DNA of 64,000 nucleotides from Alphaproteobacteria bacterium (lineage in GTDB: Bacteria > Pseudomonadota > Alphaproteobacteria > UBA8366). The translations under genes and the position numbers were made by a program. Below, piece by piece: positions 8,937-20,928 of the stretch. The first letter of the stretch is position 1. Each line of letters opens with the position of its first letter. Location: the NCBI GenBank assembly GCA_021774335.1, contig JAJFJD010000036.1, positions 43,875 through 107,874 on the forward strand. Direction: 5' to 3'. The notes under the pieces were generated by a model. The model ran no database searches, was not told the DNA's origin, and was given only the letters and a program-made list of their open reading frames with translations.

Positions 8937-9290
8937 ATGATTACCGTTCATGGCATCAAAAATTGCGATACATGCCGAAAAGCGCTGAAATGGCTTGAGG
9001 CGGAAGGTATCGAGGCGCGGTTTCACGACTTTCGGGTTGATGGACTCGACGGGGCGGCGCTCCAAAGCTGGTTGGCGGCTGTCGGTTGGGAGACACTTTT
9101 GAACCGGCGCGGCACGACATGGCGCAAGCTTCCCGACAGCGATACGCAGAATGTCGACGCAACGTCGGCCGAAGCGTTGATGCTGGCCAACCCAACCTTG
9201 ATTAAGCGCCCCGTTTTTGATCTCGATGGCGACTTTGCCGTTGGGTTCAAGGCGGAGCAGCAGGATTGGATACGCTCGAAAACATCATAA
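8937..9290 (+). CDS. ArsC/Spx-family thioredoxin-fold reductase (YffB-like)
   Basis: This 117-residue protein begins ITVHGIKNCDTCRKALKW, a CxxC-type active site at the start of a thioredoxin-like fold. It ends with IKRPVFDLDGDFAVGF, whose cis-Pro loop is typical of the ArsC/Spx/YffB family. Length and motifs fit a small single-domain member. The YffB subgroup is usually called arsenate-reductase-like, and its physiological role is poorly known. The ATG at 9837 minus 900, that is 8937, is chosen over upstream in-frame codons because the family starts here and a G-rich GGGGTGGGG stretch precedes it. No arsenic-resistance genes lie nearby, so a thiol-redox role is as likely as arsenate reduction. 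Confidence 0.85.
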   Translation: MITVHGIKNCDTCRKALKWLEAEGIEARFHDFRVDGLDGAALQSWLAAVGWETLLNRRGTTWRKLPDSDTQNVDATSAEALMLANPTLIKRPVFDLDGDFAVGFKAEQQDWIRSKTS

Positions 9291-9294
9291 CGCG

Positions 9295-9310
9295 GGCCCC
9301 GGCTGGGGCC
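9295..9310 (+). terminator. Short GC hairpin after the ArsC-like gene
   Basis: A perfect 6-bp inverted repeat, GGCCCC - GGCT - GGGGCC, lies four bases after the ArsC-like stop. No T-run follows, so it is at best a weak intrinsic terminator or an mRNA 3' stabiliser. It also sits upstream of the SDR gene. Confidence 0.3.
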
Positions 9311-9350
9311 GAACTCAATAACAAACGCAAACAAGAAGGAAGGACGCAAA

Positions 9351-10139
9351 ATGGATTGCAGAATGGATGGACGTGTGGCGCTGATCACTGGCAGCAGCCG
9401 GGGTTTGGGACGTGCGATGGCGATCAAATTCGCTGAATCCGGGGCGCATGTGTGTGTCACGGGCCGGCGCGCGGACGTGTGTGAGGAAACCCGCGCCGAG
9501 GTCGACGCCGCCGGCAGCGGCAAGGTCTGCGCCGTCCCGGCCGATGCGGGCAAGGCGGAAGATATCGAGCGCCTTATCGCGACCACCGAAAAGGAACTTG
9601 GCCCGGTCGACATCCTGGTGAACAACGCCGGCACGTCGCGCCGTATGCCGTTTGTCGAAATCACGGATGATTTGTGGCGCGAAGACCTGGAGCTCAAGCT
9701 GTTCGGTGCAATTCGCACCATGCGCCTGACCTTTCCCGGCATGTGCGAGCGTAAATGGGGCCGAATCATCAATGTCCTGAACACCGGGGCGAAGGCACCG
9801 CCTGCGGGTGGCGCACCGACGGCGATATCCCGTGCCGCCGGCATGGCGTTGACCAAGTCGATGGCGGGTGAAGGCGCGCCGCATAATGTGCTGGTCAACG
9901 GGCTTTTGGTCGGCCGCATCGAGAGCGACCAGTGGCTCAACCGCTGGGAAGCGACCGACAAGTCCCAAAGCTATGAGTCCTACCTGGAGGACATGGCGAA
10001 AGACATGAAGCTGCCGATGGGCCGGCTCGGCACCGCTGAGGAATTCGCCAACATGGCGTGTTTCCTCTGCTCGGACGCCGGGTCCTACATCAACGGGGTT
10101 GCCATTAATGTCGACGGGGGCATGAGCCCGGTCGTCTAA
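9351..10139 (+). CDS. SDR-family protein lacking the canonical Tyr-Lys catalytic pair
   Basis: The 262-residue product has a classical short-chain dehydrogenase fold: TGSSRGLG (13-20) for the nucleotide, NNAG (91-94), and INVDGGMSP near the end. The catalytic Ser-Tyr-xxx-Lys set is not present. The region reads NVLNTGAK ... PTAISRAAG, which places Asn/Thr at the Ser position (144-145), Thr157 at the Tyr position and Arg161 at the Lys position. It may therefore bind NAD(P) without normal carbonyl reductase chemistry, or use other residues. Purine-rich AAGAAGGAAGGA upstream serves as ribosome binding site. An alternative ATG at 9363 gives a slightly shorter protein. It is followed after 29 bp by a PPOX-fold gene. 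Confidence 0.85.
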   Translation: MDCRMDGRVALITGSSRGLGRAMAIKFAESGAHVCVTGRRADVCEETRAEVDAAGSGKVCAVPADAGKAEDIERLIATTEKELGPVDILVNNAGTSRRMPFVEITDDLWREDLELKLFGAIRTMRLTFPGMCERKWGRIINVLNTGAKAPPAGGAPTAISRAAGMALTKSMAGEGAPHNVLVNGLLVGRIESDQWLNRWEATDKSQSYESYLEDMAKDMKLPMGRLGTAEEFANMACFLCSDAGSYINGVAINVDGGMSPVV

Positions 10140-10168
10140 GGAACCGATCGGCAAGCTGCACAACCGCA

Positions 10169-10609
10169 ATGAAAATCAAAGGCCCTTGGTCGGAAGCTGA
10201 AATAGACGGCTATCTGAAAACCACTGTCATACCGATGCGCTTGTCGGCGCTCGGTAGCAGTGGTTGGCCGGTGGTTCTTTCATTGTGGTTTCGCTGGCGG
10301 GACGGCGCGCTCTGGTGCGCGTCCAACCCACGATCGCGGATTGTTCAGTTGTTGGAACAGGATAACCGCTGCGGCTTCGAGATTGCCGGTGACGCGCCGC
10401 CGTATCGCGGTATACGCGGGCAGGGAAAGGCCATGCTCGACCGGGAGCATGGAATGGCGGAGCTGAAGGCCTTGATCGAGCGCTATATTGGACCGGAAGA
10501 AACCTCGTTTTCCCGGTGGTTGATCGAGCGCAGCAACGGGGAAGTCGTCATCCGGATCGACCCAATTCGAATGATGAGTTGGGACTACACGGGGCGTATG
10601 AAGGGATAG
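10169..10609 (+). CDS. Pyridoxamine 5'-phosphate oxidase-fold protein
   Basis: This 146-residue protein resembles small split-barrel flavin- or F420-binding proteins of the PPOX superfamily. LSLWFRWRDGALWCASNPRS is the typical strand pair, with an Arg after the SNP segment, and YRGIRGQGKAML follows as the next strand. Members bind FMN, F420 or haem and act in oxidoreduction or stress responses; the ligand cannot be told from the sequence. It follows the SDR gene on the same strand and is followed by an MFS gene, so the three may be cotranscribed. Confidence 0.75.
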   Translation: MKIKGPWSEAEIDGYLKTTVIPMRLSALGSSGWPVVLSLWFRWRDGALWCASNPRSRIVQLLEQDNRCGFEIAGDAPPYRGIRGQGKAMLDREHGMAELKALIERYIGPEETSFSRWLIERSNGEVVIRIDPIRMMSWDYTGRMKG

Positions 10610-10661
10610 CTGTGCGGTACGAGCCGCCGGTTCGTTCCGCATTGGGGCAAGAGGGCATCGT

Positions 10662-11924
10662 GTGACACAGGACAATCCCGATCCGCCGGACGGCGGTATC
10701 GCTGCGCGCCTGGGGCGGTTGCCCATCCTGCGGAACCCGGCATTCCGTCTCGCGGATTACCGGCGGTTTTGGGCCGGTGCCGGCTTGAACCAACTCGGCA
10801 CCAGTGGCGAGCAGGTCGTTCTCGGACTGTTGGTATTTCAGATCACGGAGTCGAGCGCCTGGGTTGGTGCGCTGATGGCTGTTTACTTCCTGCCGATGTT
10901 CGTGTTCGGGCTGTTGTCCGGCGCAATCTCGGATTGGATGGACCGGCGGCAACTTCTGCGCCGTGTCGAACTGTGTATCGTTGCGAATTCCTGCGCCCTT
11001 GCCGCAATGATCGCCGCCGGCTTCGCCGAGCTGTGGCTGATCCTGAGTTTTGCATTACTCGCCGGCTGTTTTCGGGCGCTGCACCATCCGACCCGGTTCA
11101 GCTACGCCTACGATATCGTCGGCGGCAATCAGGTAGTTGCCGGTCTCGGCCTGCTGAACCTAGGCTCACGAACCGGACAACTCATCGGCGCGCTCGTTTC
11201 GGGCTTTGTGATGGAACGATTTGGCGCCCCCGCTGCGATCCTGACATTAGCCATATGTCACGGGGGTGCGTTCCTCCTGTTCTGCCAACTTGAAACGGCG
11301 GGGGAAGCGGCGGAAAAAGTCCGGGCGCCGATTGTACAAAACGTCCGCGAATACCTTAGCGAACTCAAGACCAACCGGGTGCTGTTGATGCTGGTCCTCG
11401 TGACCGCATCGGTCGAGGTATTCGGGTTCTCCTTCGCCACCGCCTTGCCGGAACTGGCGACCGTACGCTTTAGTCTCGGCGCGGAGGGGTTGGGCATGAT
11501 GCATGCGGCGCGTTCGATCGGCGGCATTATCGCGGGCCTGACATTGGCCGGCATGGGGTCGATGACCCGTCGCGGCGTCGCCTATATCTTCGTGATCTTT
11601 GCCTTCGGCAGCGGGCTAATTTTGTTGTCGGTAGCCGATCATTTGCTCCTGGCGGTCGCTGCCCTGTGCATCGTGGCGGCGCTGGCGACTGCATCCGATG
11701 TGCTGACGCAAAGCATGGTGCAGCTCAGTGTCCCGAACGCGTTGCGGGGACGTGCGATGGGGGCCTGGACGCTGGCGATCGGATCCGCGCCGTTGGGCCA
11801 TCTGGAGATGGGTGCGCTCGCCGTTGCGATCGGCATCGGCAACGCATTGCTGGTCAACGGCACGATGCTGATACTGGTCGGCATCGTGGTCTTCTTCGCA
11901 GCGCCGCGGTTGCGTAGCCTTTAA
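10662..11924 (+). CDS. MFS transporter (EntS/enterobactin-exporter-like)
   Basis: The 420-residue product has about twelve hydrophobic segments. DYRRFWAGAGLNQLGTSGEQ before helix 1 and the loop GAISDWMDRRQLLRRVE between helices 2 and 3 are the pattern of the EntS/DHA3-like major facilitator branch. These are proton-driven exporters of siderophores, drugs or metabolites in the inner membrane. The annotated start is a GTG at 10662, since no closer ATG fits the family N-terminus. No siderophore genes are adjacent, so the substrate is unknown. Confidence 0.85.
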   Translation: MTQDNPDPPDGGIAARLGRLPILRNPAFRLADYRRFWAGAGLNQLGTSGEQVVLGLLVFQITESSAWVGALMAVYFLPMFVFGLLSGAISDWMDRRQLLRRVELCIVANSCALAAMIAAGFAELWLILSFALLAGCFRALHHPTRFSYAYDIVGGNQVVAGLGLLNLGSRTGQLIGALVSGFVMERFGAPAAILTLAICHGGAFLLFCQLETAGEAAEKVRAPIVQNVREYLSELKTNRVLLMLVLVTASVEVFGFSFATALPELATVRFSLGAEGLGMMHAARSIGGIIAGLTLAGMGSMTRRGVAYIFVIFAFGSGLILLSVADHLLLAVAALCIVAALATASDVLTQSMVQLSVPNALRGRAMGAWTLAIGSAPLGHLEMGALAVAIGIGNALLVNGTMLILVGIVVFFAAPRLRSL

Positions 11925-11951
11925 CGCAACCGCACGGTGATTCGTCGCTGA

Positions 11952-12434
11952 TCAGGCGGCTTGCGGATCATGTTCCAACTGATCGAAGACGGCCCGCATC
12001 GAAGAATTCCGGCGCGGTACAGGCGCGGCTTCGACTTGCTCTTTCGCCGGTTCCGGCGGCGCAGCGGTTCTTGCTGCCTTCTTCGGAGCGGGTTCCTTCG
12101 GCTGAACGTCGGTTTTTGTTTCAGCCTTCGGTGGTTCCATCAGTTGGGCCGATTTCGGAGCTGGTACATCGACATGTGGTTCGTCGATCGGCAAATCTTC
12201 CGCTTCGAAGCGGGGCGACTTGCCGGCGTCGAGATACATCCGTTTGTCGTGCAACGCCGCAATGGCGATCATGCGTCGGTCCGTTGGACGGTCGACGCAG
12301 GCGAGCCGCGCGTGCGGATAATGCCCGGTCGGCGTCACGAGTTCGACGACTTCCCAAGTCGATTGATGTTTGTCGATTTTGCTGAACAGGTCGCCGACAG
12401 CGACCGTCTCGAATCCTACGAGTCTGCTCATCAT
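11952..12434 (-). CDS. Hypothetical protein with Pro/Lys/Ala-rich tail
   Basis: This is an unrecognised protein of ~160 residues. An ordered N-terminal part contains RLVGFETVAVGDLFSKID and later ALHDKRMYLDAG. A low-complexity tail follows, rich in Pro, Ala, Lys and Glu (for example PKEPAPKKAARTAAPP), and the protein ends QLEHDPQAA. There is no signal peptide or membrane helix. The ATG pair at 12434/12431 is preferred to an in-frame TTG at 12461, although the G-rich ribosome-binding-like stretch is rather far upstream. It is convergent with the EntS-like gene and divergent from the Bcr-like exporter. Confidence 0.55.
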   Translation of the reverse strand: MMSRLVGFETVAVGDLFSKIDKHQSTWEVVELVTPTGHYPHARLACVDRPTDRRMIAIAALHDKRMYLDAGKSPRFEAEDLPIDEPHVDVPAPKSAQLMEPPKAETKTDVQPKEPAPKKAARTAAPPEPAKEQVEAAPVPRRNSSMRAVFDQLEHDPQAA

Positions 12435-12805
12435 AAGTGGCTTGCCGTAGCCCTCCCTCAATTAGCGTGCGCGTTTTCCCCTCGCTCCACCCAGAGCACC
12501 CAAAACCGCACACACATGCCAAATTGCCAAACACGAGGTAGCTAGCCCGCACCTTGGACATTAATTCGACTATCCGGCGCAACGAAACATTGGTCATACC
12601 GCCGTTGGCTAGACCTACACCTAAATCGTTGTCCAATGCGACAAGTAAATAGTTAATAAAAATGAAGTGATTGAGGAACGTTCTTGACACTTTCTGTTGT
12701 TGGGATAGAAGCGGACGCTATTCATTCCTATCCTGGCGTACTGGGGGTACCACCGTCCGAATAGACAAATTCGGACGTGCTTTTTCATTTCGAAAGGCGA
12801 AAGTC
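12435..12805. other. 371-bp intergenic region between divergent genes
   Basis: I find no convincing gene here. It is less GC-rich than its flanks in places. It separates the hypothetical minus-strand gene from the Bcr/CflA-type exporter and holds the candidate promoter at 12684-12711. Confidence 0.5.
12684..12711 (+). promoter_or_regulatory. Candidate sigma70 promoter of the Bcr/CflA exporter
   Basis: A perfect TTGACA (12684-12689) is followed after 16 bases by TAGAAG, a weak -10. The position about 95 bp upstream of the proposed TTG start is plausible. There is no further support. Confidence 0.3.
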
Positions 12806-14004
12806 TTGAGCGCGGAGCAAGATAAACCGCCGTTGCGGACAGGCGAATTCGTGACGTTGATGGCGCTGATGTCGTCGCTGATCGCGCTGTCCATCGATGC
12901 GATGCTGCCCGCATTGCCGGAGATTGCCGCCGATCTCGGCGTGCAACAGGGCAATCGCGTGACGCTAATCGTGACCGCGCTGTTCCTGGGTCTGGCATTC
13001 GGACAGGCGCTCTACGGTCCTTTGTCCGACAGCTTTGGACGCAAGCCGGCGATCTATCTCGGCTTCGCGTTGTTCGCGGCGGGTACGCTGCTGGCGATCA
13101 CCGCGACCGACTTTGATGTCATGCTGCTCGGGCGCGTTCTGCAAGGCATCGGGGCCGCCGGGCCGCGGATCATATCGATTGCGCTGGTGCGCGACATGTA
13201 TGAAGGGCGTGCGATGGCGCGCATCATGTCGCTGATCATGTCCGTGTTCATCCTGGTGCCTGTGCTGGCACCTGCGCTGGGGCAGGCGATCCTGCTGGTC
13301 GCGCATTGGCGCATGATCTTCGGCCTGCTGTTCGCATTGGCCTTCATCGGGGCGGTTTGGGTCGGCGTGCGGCAGCCGGAAACGCTGACCCGGGACAAGC
13401 GCCTGCCATTCTCGCTCCGCCGGATCGGGCGTGCGGTTTTGGAAGTCTGCACCAATCGGATTTCCTTTGGCTATTCGCTCGCCGCGGGCTGCATCTTCGG
13501 GGCGTTCATCGGCTATCTGTCGTCAGCACAACCGATCCTGCAGGTGCAATACGGGCTGGGTACCCTGTTCCCCGCCTATTTCGCCGTCTTGGCCTTTTCC
13601 ATCGGCCTTGCGTCGCTGGTGAATTCCAAACTGGTGATGAAATACGGCATGCAACGCCTGTCGGGCTGGGCGCTATGGGCGGTCAGCATCCTGTCGGTGG
13701 TTTTTTTCGCCGTTGCCTATGCATTCGATGGCCATCCGCCGCTGTGGGCGTTGATGGCCAACATGGTCGTCAGCTTTTTTTGCATCGGCATGCTGTTCGG
13801 CAACTTCAACGCGTTGGCGATGGAGCCGCTGGGTCATATCGCGGGGACCGGCGCGGCGGTGGTCGGCTCGCTTATGACCTTCATCTCGCTGTCGCTCGGC
13901 ACGCTGATCGGTCAGAACTACGACGGGACGGTGCTGCCGATGGTCGGCGGTTTCGCGGTCTACGGCATCGTGTCGTTGTTGATCATCCGCTGGGTGCAGC
14001 GCGT

Positions 14005-14008
<4 letters not shown>
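12806..14008 (+). CDS. Bcr/CflA-family multidrug efflux MFS transporter
   Basis: The 400-residue product has twelve predicted helices and the Bcr/CflA signature: ALSIDAMLPALPEIAADLGV in helix 1, then QALYGPLSDSFGRKPAI in the loop between helices 2 and 3. Such DHA1 antiporters export drugs or dipeptides across the inner membrane. The frame stays open to 12671, but residues before the TTG at 12806 do not fit the family. That TTG has AAAGG eight bases upstream and gives the usual ~400-residue length. The stop overlaps the convergent aconitase stop by 4 bp. Confidence 0.88.
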
Positions 14009-16680
<2,672 letters not shown>

Positions 16681-16693
16681 GCGATGTCTCCCG

Positions 16694-17671
16694 TTATTCC
16701 ATTCCCTGCGCATTGTCCTTGTCGCCGGGTTTATGGCCCGCCGTGCCCGCGTAGCGTTGTTCGATGGCGTCTTTCGGCATGTAGCGGTCTTCCAGGTCGC
16801 GGATTGCGGCGATGCCGGTGAATTCGTACCAGTTCTCGACCGGCTGGTCGCTGAACGCCTCCAACTGGCGGAGTTCGTAGTCGATGCCGTCCTGTTTGAA
16901 GCCGGCCAGGGTGTCGATCATCGCCTGCACGCCCGCGCGCAGCGCCAGCAGCGGCAGGATGCAGACGGCGTAGCCCATGTCCTCGACCTGCTGCAGCGGC
17001 AGCTTCGGCGTGGTGCGTTTCTTGGCGTAGCCGCCCATGTTGAACAGCTTCGGGCCGGGCACTTCCCTGGCGAAGGTCTCGTATTCCTCGACCGAGAGCA
17101 GGGCGTCCGGGAAGATCATGTCGGCGCCCGCGTCGGCGTAGGCTTTGCCGCGCGCCACCGCGTCGTCGAAGCCGACCGCGCCGCGCGCGTCGGTCCGCGC
17201 GATGATGAGGAAATCCGGGTCGGTGCGGGCGTCCGCCGCCGCGCGGATCTTGCCGCAAGCCTCGTCGATCGGGATGACCTCTTTCCCGGCGATGGAGCCG
17301 CAGCGTTTCGGGCTCACCTGATCCTCGATATGGATTCCCGCGATTCCGCTCAGCTCGAACTCGCGCACCGTGCGGATGACATTGATCGCGTTGCCGTAGC
17401 CGGTGTCGGCGTCCGAGATCACCGGAATGTTGTCCGCCGCTTGCGCCATGAAGCGGGCCATCATGGTCATTTCGCTCATGGTTAGCAGGCCGACATCCGC
17501 GCCGCCGGTCAGCGTGTTGGCGACGCCGGAGCCCGTCATGTAGACCGCCTCGAAACCCGCTTCCTGCACCAGCCGGGCGCTGAGGCCGTTATGCGCGCCG
17601 GGGGCAACCAACAGCTTGCCGCTGTTCAGCCGTTGGCGCAGGGCGTTGCGTTTCGATTTCGCGTCTTTCAT
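16694..17671 (-). CDS. Isocitrate lyase/PEP mutase family protein, copy A
   Basis: This 325-residue protein belongs to the isocitrate lyase/PEP mutase superfamily. It shows VAPGAHNGLSARLVQEAG, the metal-binding ISDADTGYGN, the lyase signature IEDQVSPKRCG and IIARTDARG. KRCG carries the active-site Cys of lyases such as 2-methylisocitrate lyase (PrpB), dimethylmalate lyase or oxaloacetate hydrolase. Which substrate it cleaves cannot be read from the sequence. The lysine-rich C-terminal tail after GTAGHKPG is an extension relative to PrpB. It lies between its paralogue and acnA with short spacers, which suggests one transcript acting on a branched tricarboxylate. Confidence 0.9.
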   Translation of the reverse strand: MKDAKSKRNALRQRLNSGKLLVAPGAHNGLSARLVQEAGFEAVYMTGSGVANTLTGGADVGLLTMSEMTMMARFMAQAADNIPVISDADTGYGNAINVIRTVREFELSGIAGIHIEDQVSPKRCGSIAGKEVIPIDEACGKIRAAADARTDPDFLIIARTDARGAVGFDDAVARGKAYADAGADMIFPDALLSVEEYETFAREVPGPKLFNMGGYAKKRTTPKLPLQQVEDMGYAVCILPLLALRAGVQAMIDTLAGFKQDGIDYELRQLEAFSDQPVENWYEFTGIAAIRDLEDRYMPKDAIEQRYAGTAGHKPGDKDNAQGME

Positions 17672-17692
17672 CGGGGCCTCCCGGTTGGGCGT

Positions 17693-18553
17693 TTAGATCG
17701 CGTAGCGTTCGTCCAGTTCCATGTAATGCTCAGTATTGACGGCGGCCTCGCGGTCCTGGAACGACGCCATGCGGTCCTTGAGCGCCTCGGTATGGCCGTC
17801 GCGCATCAGGCATTCGGCGGCGTCCTGCATGGCCTGGATCGCGATGCGTTGCAGGTCGCTTGGCACGATGACGAGGTTGAAGCCGAGTTCTTCCAGCTTG
17901 TCGCGCGGCACGACCGGGGTCTTGCCGCTCCAGAACATGTTCAGCAGTTTGGGGTAGGGCAGTTCCTTGGCGATCTTCTCGATCTCTTCCATCGTGGTCG
18001 GTGCTTCGACGAAAGCCATGGTGGCCCCGGCTTCCATCGCCTTGTGCATGCGATCGATCGCGGCGTCGACGCCGTCGCCGGCGAGGCAGTCGGTGCGGGC
18101 GATGATCGTCATGTCGTCGTCGGTCAGCGCGTCGCGGATCGCCTTGATTTTCGAGCAGAATTCCTCGGACGACACGACGGATTTGCCCTCGTAGTGGCCG
18201 CAGCGTTTCGGGAAAACCTGGTCTTCCAAATGGAACCCGGCGACACCGACCCGTTCGAAGGCCTTCAGGCCCTGGCGGGCGTTCAGGGCGTTGCCATAGC
18301 CTGTGTCCATGTCGGCGATCAGCGGCAGGTCGATGGCATCGACCATGGTTTCCAGCCGATCGGTGATCTCCTTCAGCGACATCAGGCCCATGTCGGGGAT
18401 GCCGGTGCTGCGGGCGATGCCGCCGCCGGTGGCGTAGACGATCTCCGCGCCGGCATTCTGGATGATGCGGGCCGAAATGCCGTCATAGGCGCCGGGCACG
18501 ATGAATGTCTTGCCGGTTTCGAGCAGTTTCTTGAGTTTGGTCGAGGCTCGCAT
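17693..18553 (-). CDS. Isocitrate lyase/PEP mutase family protein, copy B
   Basis: The 286-residue product has the PrpB-like core: VPGAYDGISARIIQNAG, IADMDTGYGN, LEDQVFPKRCGH and TIIARTDCLAG. The retained KRCG again argues for a C-C lyase rather than PEP mutase. It is clearly diverged from copy A but shares its order of motifs, so they are older paralogues rather than a recent duplication. It is the first of the tandem trio with copy A (21 bp gap) and acnA. No prpC-type citrate synthase is seen in the window, so assignment to the methylcitrate cycle is only a possibility. Confidence 0.9.
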   Translation of the reverse strand: MRASTKLKKLLETGKTFIVPGAYDGISARIIQNAGAEIVYATGGGIARSTGIPDMGLMSLKEITDRLETMVDAIDLPLIADMDTGYGNALNARQGLKAFERVGVAGFHLEDQVFPKRCGHYEGKSVVSSEEFCSKIKAIRDALTDDDMTIIARTDCLAGDGVDAAIDRMHKAMEAGATMAFVEAPTTMEEIEKIAKELPYPKLLNMFWSGKTPVVPRDKLEELGFNLVIVPSDLQRIAIQAMQDAAECLMRDGHTEALKDRMASFQDREAAVNTEHYMELDERYAI

Positions 18554-18701
18554 GGGCTGCGTCTCCTTAAATTCTGATCTCTGACTTCCAGCCGGGTGCG
18601 GGAAATTCGACGCGCGAACGGCCAGCCGGTGGAAGCAATTTCAACTGTTATGGCATGCGGGGCGGCGCGCCATCAAACCGCGCGTCGCCGTTCCGGAAGT
18701 G

Positions 18702-19250
18702 CTACTCCGGCAACGGTTTCCCGCCGCCCGGCACCTCGATCTGGAAAGTGTTCAGCACCATCGAGACGACCGAATAATGGCCGCAAACGACGATCAACTC
18801 GACGACACCCGCTTCGCCCAGCAAGTCGCGCGTTGCGTCGAAGGTGGCGTCGCTGACCTTGCGGGTCTCGTGCAGCTCGGTGACGAAGTTGTAGACGATC
18901 TCTTCGTCTTTGTTCTTGAAGGCGGGACGTTCGCGGTTGGCGATCGCGTCGATGACGTCTTGGGCGAGGCCTTCGTCCGCTGCGATTTTGGCATGGGCGA
19001 ACCATTCGTATTGGGCGGTCCAGACGCGCCCGACCATGATGATTGCCATCTCCCGCAGGCGGCCGTCCAAAGTTCCGTCGAAGCGGAGGAAAGAACCCAT
19101 GCGCTGCACCGCGTCGGCGGCCTTGGCGTTGTACATCAGCGGGACGAAGGGTCCGCGAACCTCGCCGCGCGGACCGGCGGTGATGGCGTCGGCGACGGTC
19201 TTCTGCTCTGCGGTGTAGTTGGCGGGGTCGATGGCGGGCAGTCGGCTCAT
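18702..19250 (-). CDS. Carboxymuconolactone decarboxylase-family protein
   Basis: The 182-residue helical product has the CMD pattern: LREMAIIMVGRVWTAQYEWFAHAKIAADEG, in which the Glu and His of an AhpD-like core are present but no CxxC is found. It therefore resembles 4-carboxymuconolactone decarboxylase-type members rather than the peroxidase partner AhpD. The function in this organism is uncertain. It stands alone between the isocitrate-lyase cluster and an EmrB-type exporter, on the same strand as both. Confidence 0.8.
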   Translation of the reverse strand: MSRLPAIDPANYTAEQKTVADAITAGPRGEVRGPFVPLMYNAKAADAVQRMGSFLRFDGTLDGRLREMAIIMVGRVWTAQYEWFAHAKIAADEGLAQDVIDAIANRERPAFKNKDEEIVYNFVTELHETRKVSDATFDATRDLLGEAGVVELIVVCGHYSVVSMVLNTFQIEVPGGGKPLPE

Positions 19251-19335
19251 GGCGCATTATTCCCTGGATTTATGGTTATTGATTGTTACCGCGAAAGATA
19301 GCGGTCTTTTCGGATCGTGTCGAAATGGCTGGTCA

Positions 19336-20862
19336 CTATTTCTTGGGCGGTGGCTGGCCCCGCATCAGGAAGACCAGCGGCAGCAGCAAGAGGATCAGCA
19401 CAGCCATCAGGCGGAAGTCGTGCAGGTAGGCCATGAACTCGGCCTGCAGTTCGATCTCGCGCTGCAGACTCTCGAGGCCCCGCAGGGTGTTGATGTCCCA
19501 ATGCTCGCGGATCGGCGCACCGCGCAGCAGTTCGTTGAAGGGGCTGACATGCTCCATCAAAGTCGATCGGTTTTCCTGCGTGTTGCGGACCAACTGGCTG
19601 ACCAGGATCGAGATGCCCATGCTGGACCCGATGCGCCGGGCAAGACTGAGCATGCTGGTGCCGTCGGGGCGCAGCAGGGGTGTCAACGTCTGGAACACCA
19701 TCGAGGTGACGGCGACGGAAAAGAAGCCGAAGCCGGCGCCCTGCAGGGTCACGGTCAAGCCGATGGTCCAGGTGTCCACCTCGCGCGTGAACTCGGACAT
19801 CTGCCAAGTCGACACGGCCATGCAGAGGATACCGACGATTATGATCGGCCGGGGGTGGATGCGCATCATCAGCGGCCCGGCGATCATCGTCGCGATCAAC
19901 GTGCCGATACCGCGCGGCATGATCAGCATGCCCGATGTTGAGACCGGGTAGTTCATGTGGTTTTGCAAGACCGACGGCAGCAGGCCCGCGAAGCCCATGA
20001 TCATGATGGACAGAATGATGATGAAGAAAAACCCGATGACGAAGTCCCGGCTCGCGAAAATCTGCGGATTGACGTAGGTGTTGCGCTGGGTCGTCACATG
20101 GACGACGAACAGATAGAGCGACGCGATGAACAGCCCCGTCCAGACAACGATCTCGGTGGATTGAAACCATTCCAGCCGTTCGCCGCGGTCGAGCATCAAT
20201 TGCAGCGATCCGATGGCGACGCTGAGGGCGATGAACCCGAAAAAATCGAACTTCGGCGGATCCTTCGACTTCGCCTCGGGTACGAACTGGATGATCAGGA
20301 TGAGCGAGAGGATGCAGAACGGGATATTGCTGAGGTAGACCCAGCGCCAGCTGAGATACTCGGTCAGAATGCCGCCGATTAACGGTCCGAGCATTACGCC
20401 GCTCATCCGGCCGGCGGTCAGCCAACTGACGGCGGAACCATATTCCGAGCGCGGATAAACGCCGAGCATGACCTGGTGACTCAACGGCCCCATGCCGGCG
20501 GCCGCCACGCCTTGCAGGAACCGATAGAAAACAATCTCTTCCAGCGTCGCCGCCTGCGCGACCAGCAGGGTGCAGCCGAGAAACGCGACCGTGATCATGA
20601 TCAGTAATCGGCGTTGCCCGAAACGGCGGCTTAGCCAGGCAAACAGCGGCGTGAAGATCGCGGACGCGACCAAAAACGCCGTCAGGATCCAAGCCGCCTC
20701 GTCGAGCGTGGCCGACATGTTGCCGCGGATTTCCGGCAACGCTACCGCGGTGGCAAAGGTATCCATGCCCTGAATCGCCGCAGTCGTCGTCATCGCGCAA
20801 GCGATGAGCCGACGGCGGCCAAGGGAAATCGACGGTACGGATTCAGTCTCGGTGGTGCTCAC
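19336..20862 (-). CDS. DHA2-family (EmrB/QacA-type) efflux MFS transporter, copy 1
   Basis: The 508-residue product has fourteen hydrophobic segments. ALPEIRGNMSATLDEAAWILTAF and FAWLSRRFGQRRLL are hallmarks of DHA2 drug/proton antiporters. EmrB proteins normally work with a periplasmic EmrA adaptor and a TolC channel, but neither is encoded beside it. A second member of the same family lies 4 kb away (23471-24994), with similar segments such as FYRFLQGVAAAGMGPLSHQ. The gene is followed downstream by the CMD-like gene and preceded by an aldo/keto reductase gene on the same strand. Confidence 0.9.
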   Translation of the reverse strand: MSTTETESVPSISLGRRRLIACAMTTTAAIQGMDTFATAVALPEIRGNMSATLDEAAWILTAFLVASAIFTPLFAWLSRRFGQRRLLIMITVAFLGCTLLVAQAATLEEIVFYRFLQGVAAAGMGPLSHQVMLGVYPRSEYGSAVSWLTAGRMSGVMLGPLIGGILTEYLSWRWVYLSNIPFCILSLILIIQFVPEAKSKDPPKFDFFGFIALSVAIGSLQLMLDRGERLEWFQSTEIVVWTGLFIASLYLFVVHVTTQRNTYVNPQIFASRDFVIGFFFIIILSIMIMGFAGLLPSVLQNHMNYPVSTSGMLIMPRGIGTLIATMIAGPLMMRIHPRPIIIVGILCMAVSTWQMSEFTREVDTWTIGLTVTLQGAGFGFFSVAVTSMVFQTLTPLLRPDGTSMLSLARRIGSSMGISILVSQLVRNTQENRSTLMEHVSPFNELLRGAPIREHWDINTLRGLESLQREIELQAEFMAYLHDFRLMAVLILLLLPLVFLMRGQPPPKK

Positions 20863-20928
20863 CCGGCCATATTACAATGAGCCGGCGGTGCTAAGCCCCT
20901 GAATTTTATGCACCCAGTGATTGCAGAC

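Noticed and set aside
19286..20800. Minus-strand 504-codon frame overlapping the first EmrB-type gene
   Set aside because: It is the alternate frame of a real transporter gene, His/Arg-rich, with no membrane pattern.
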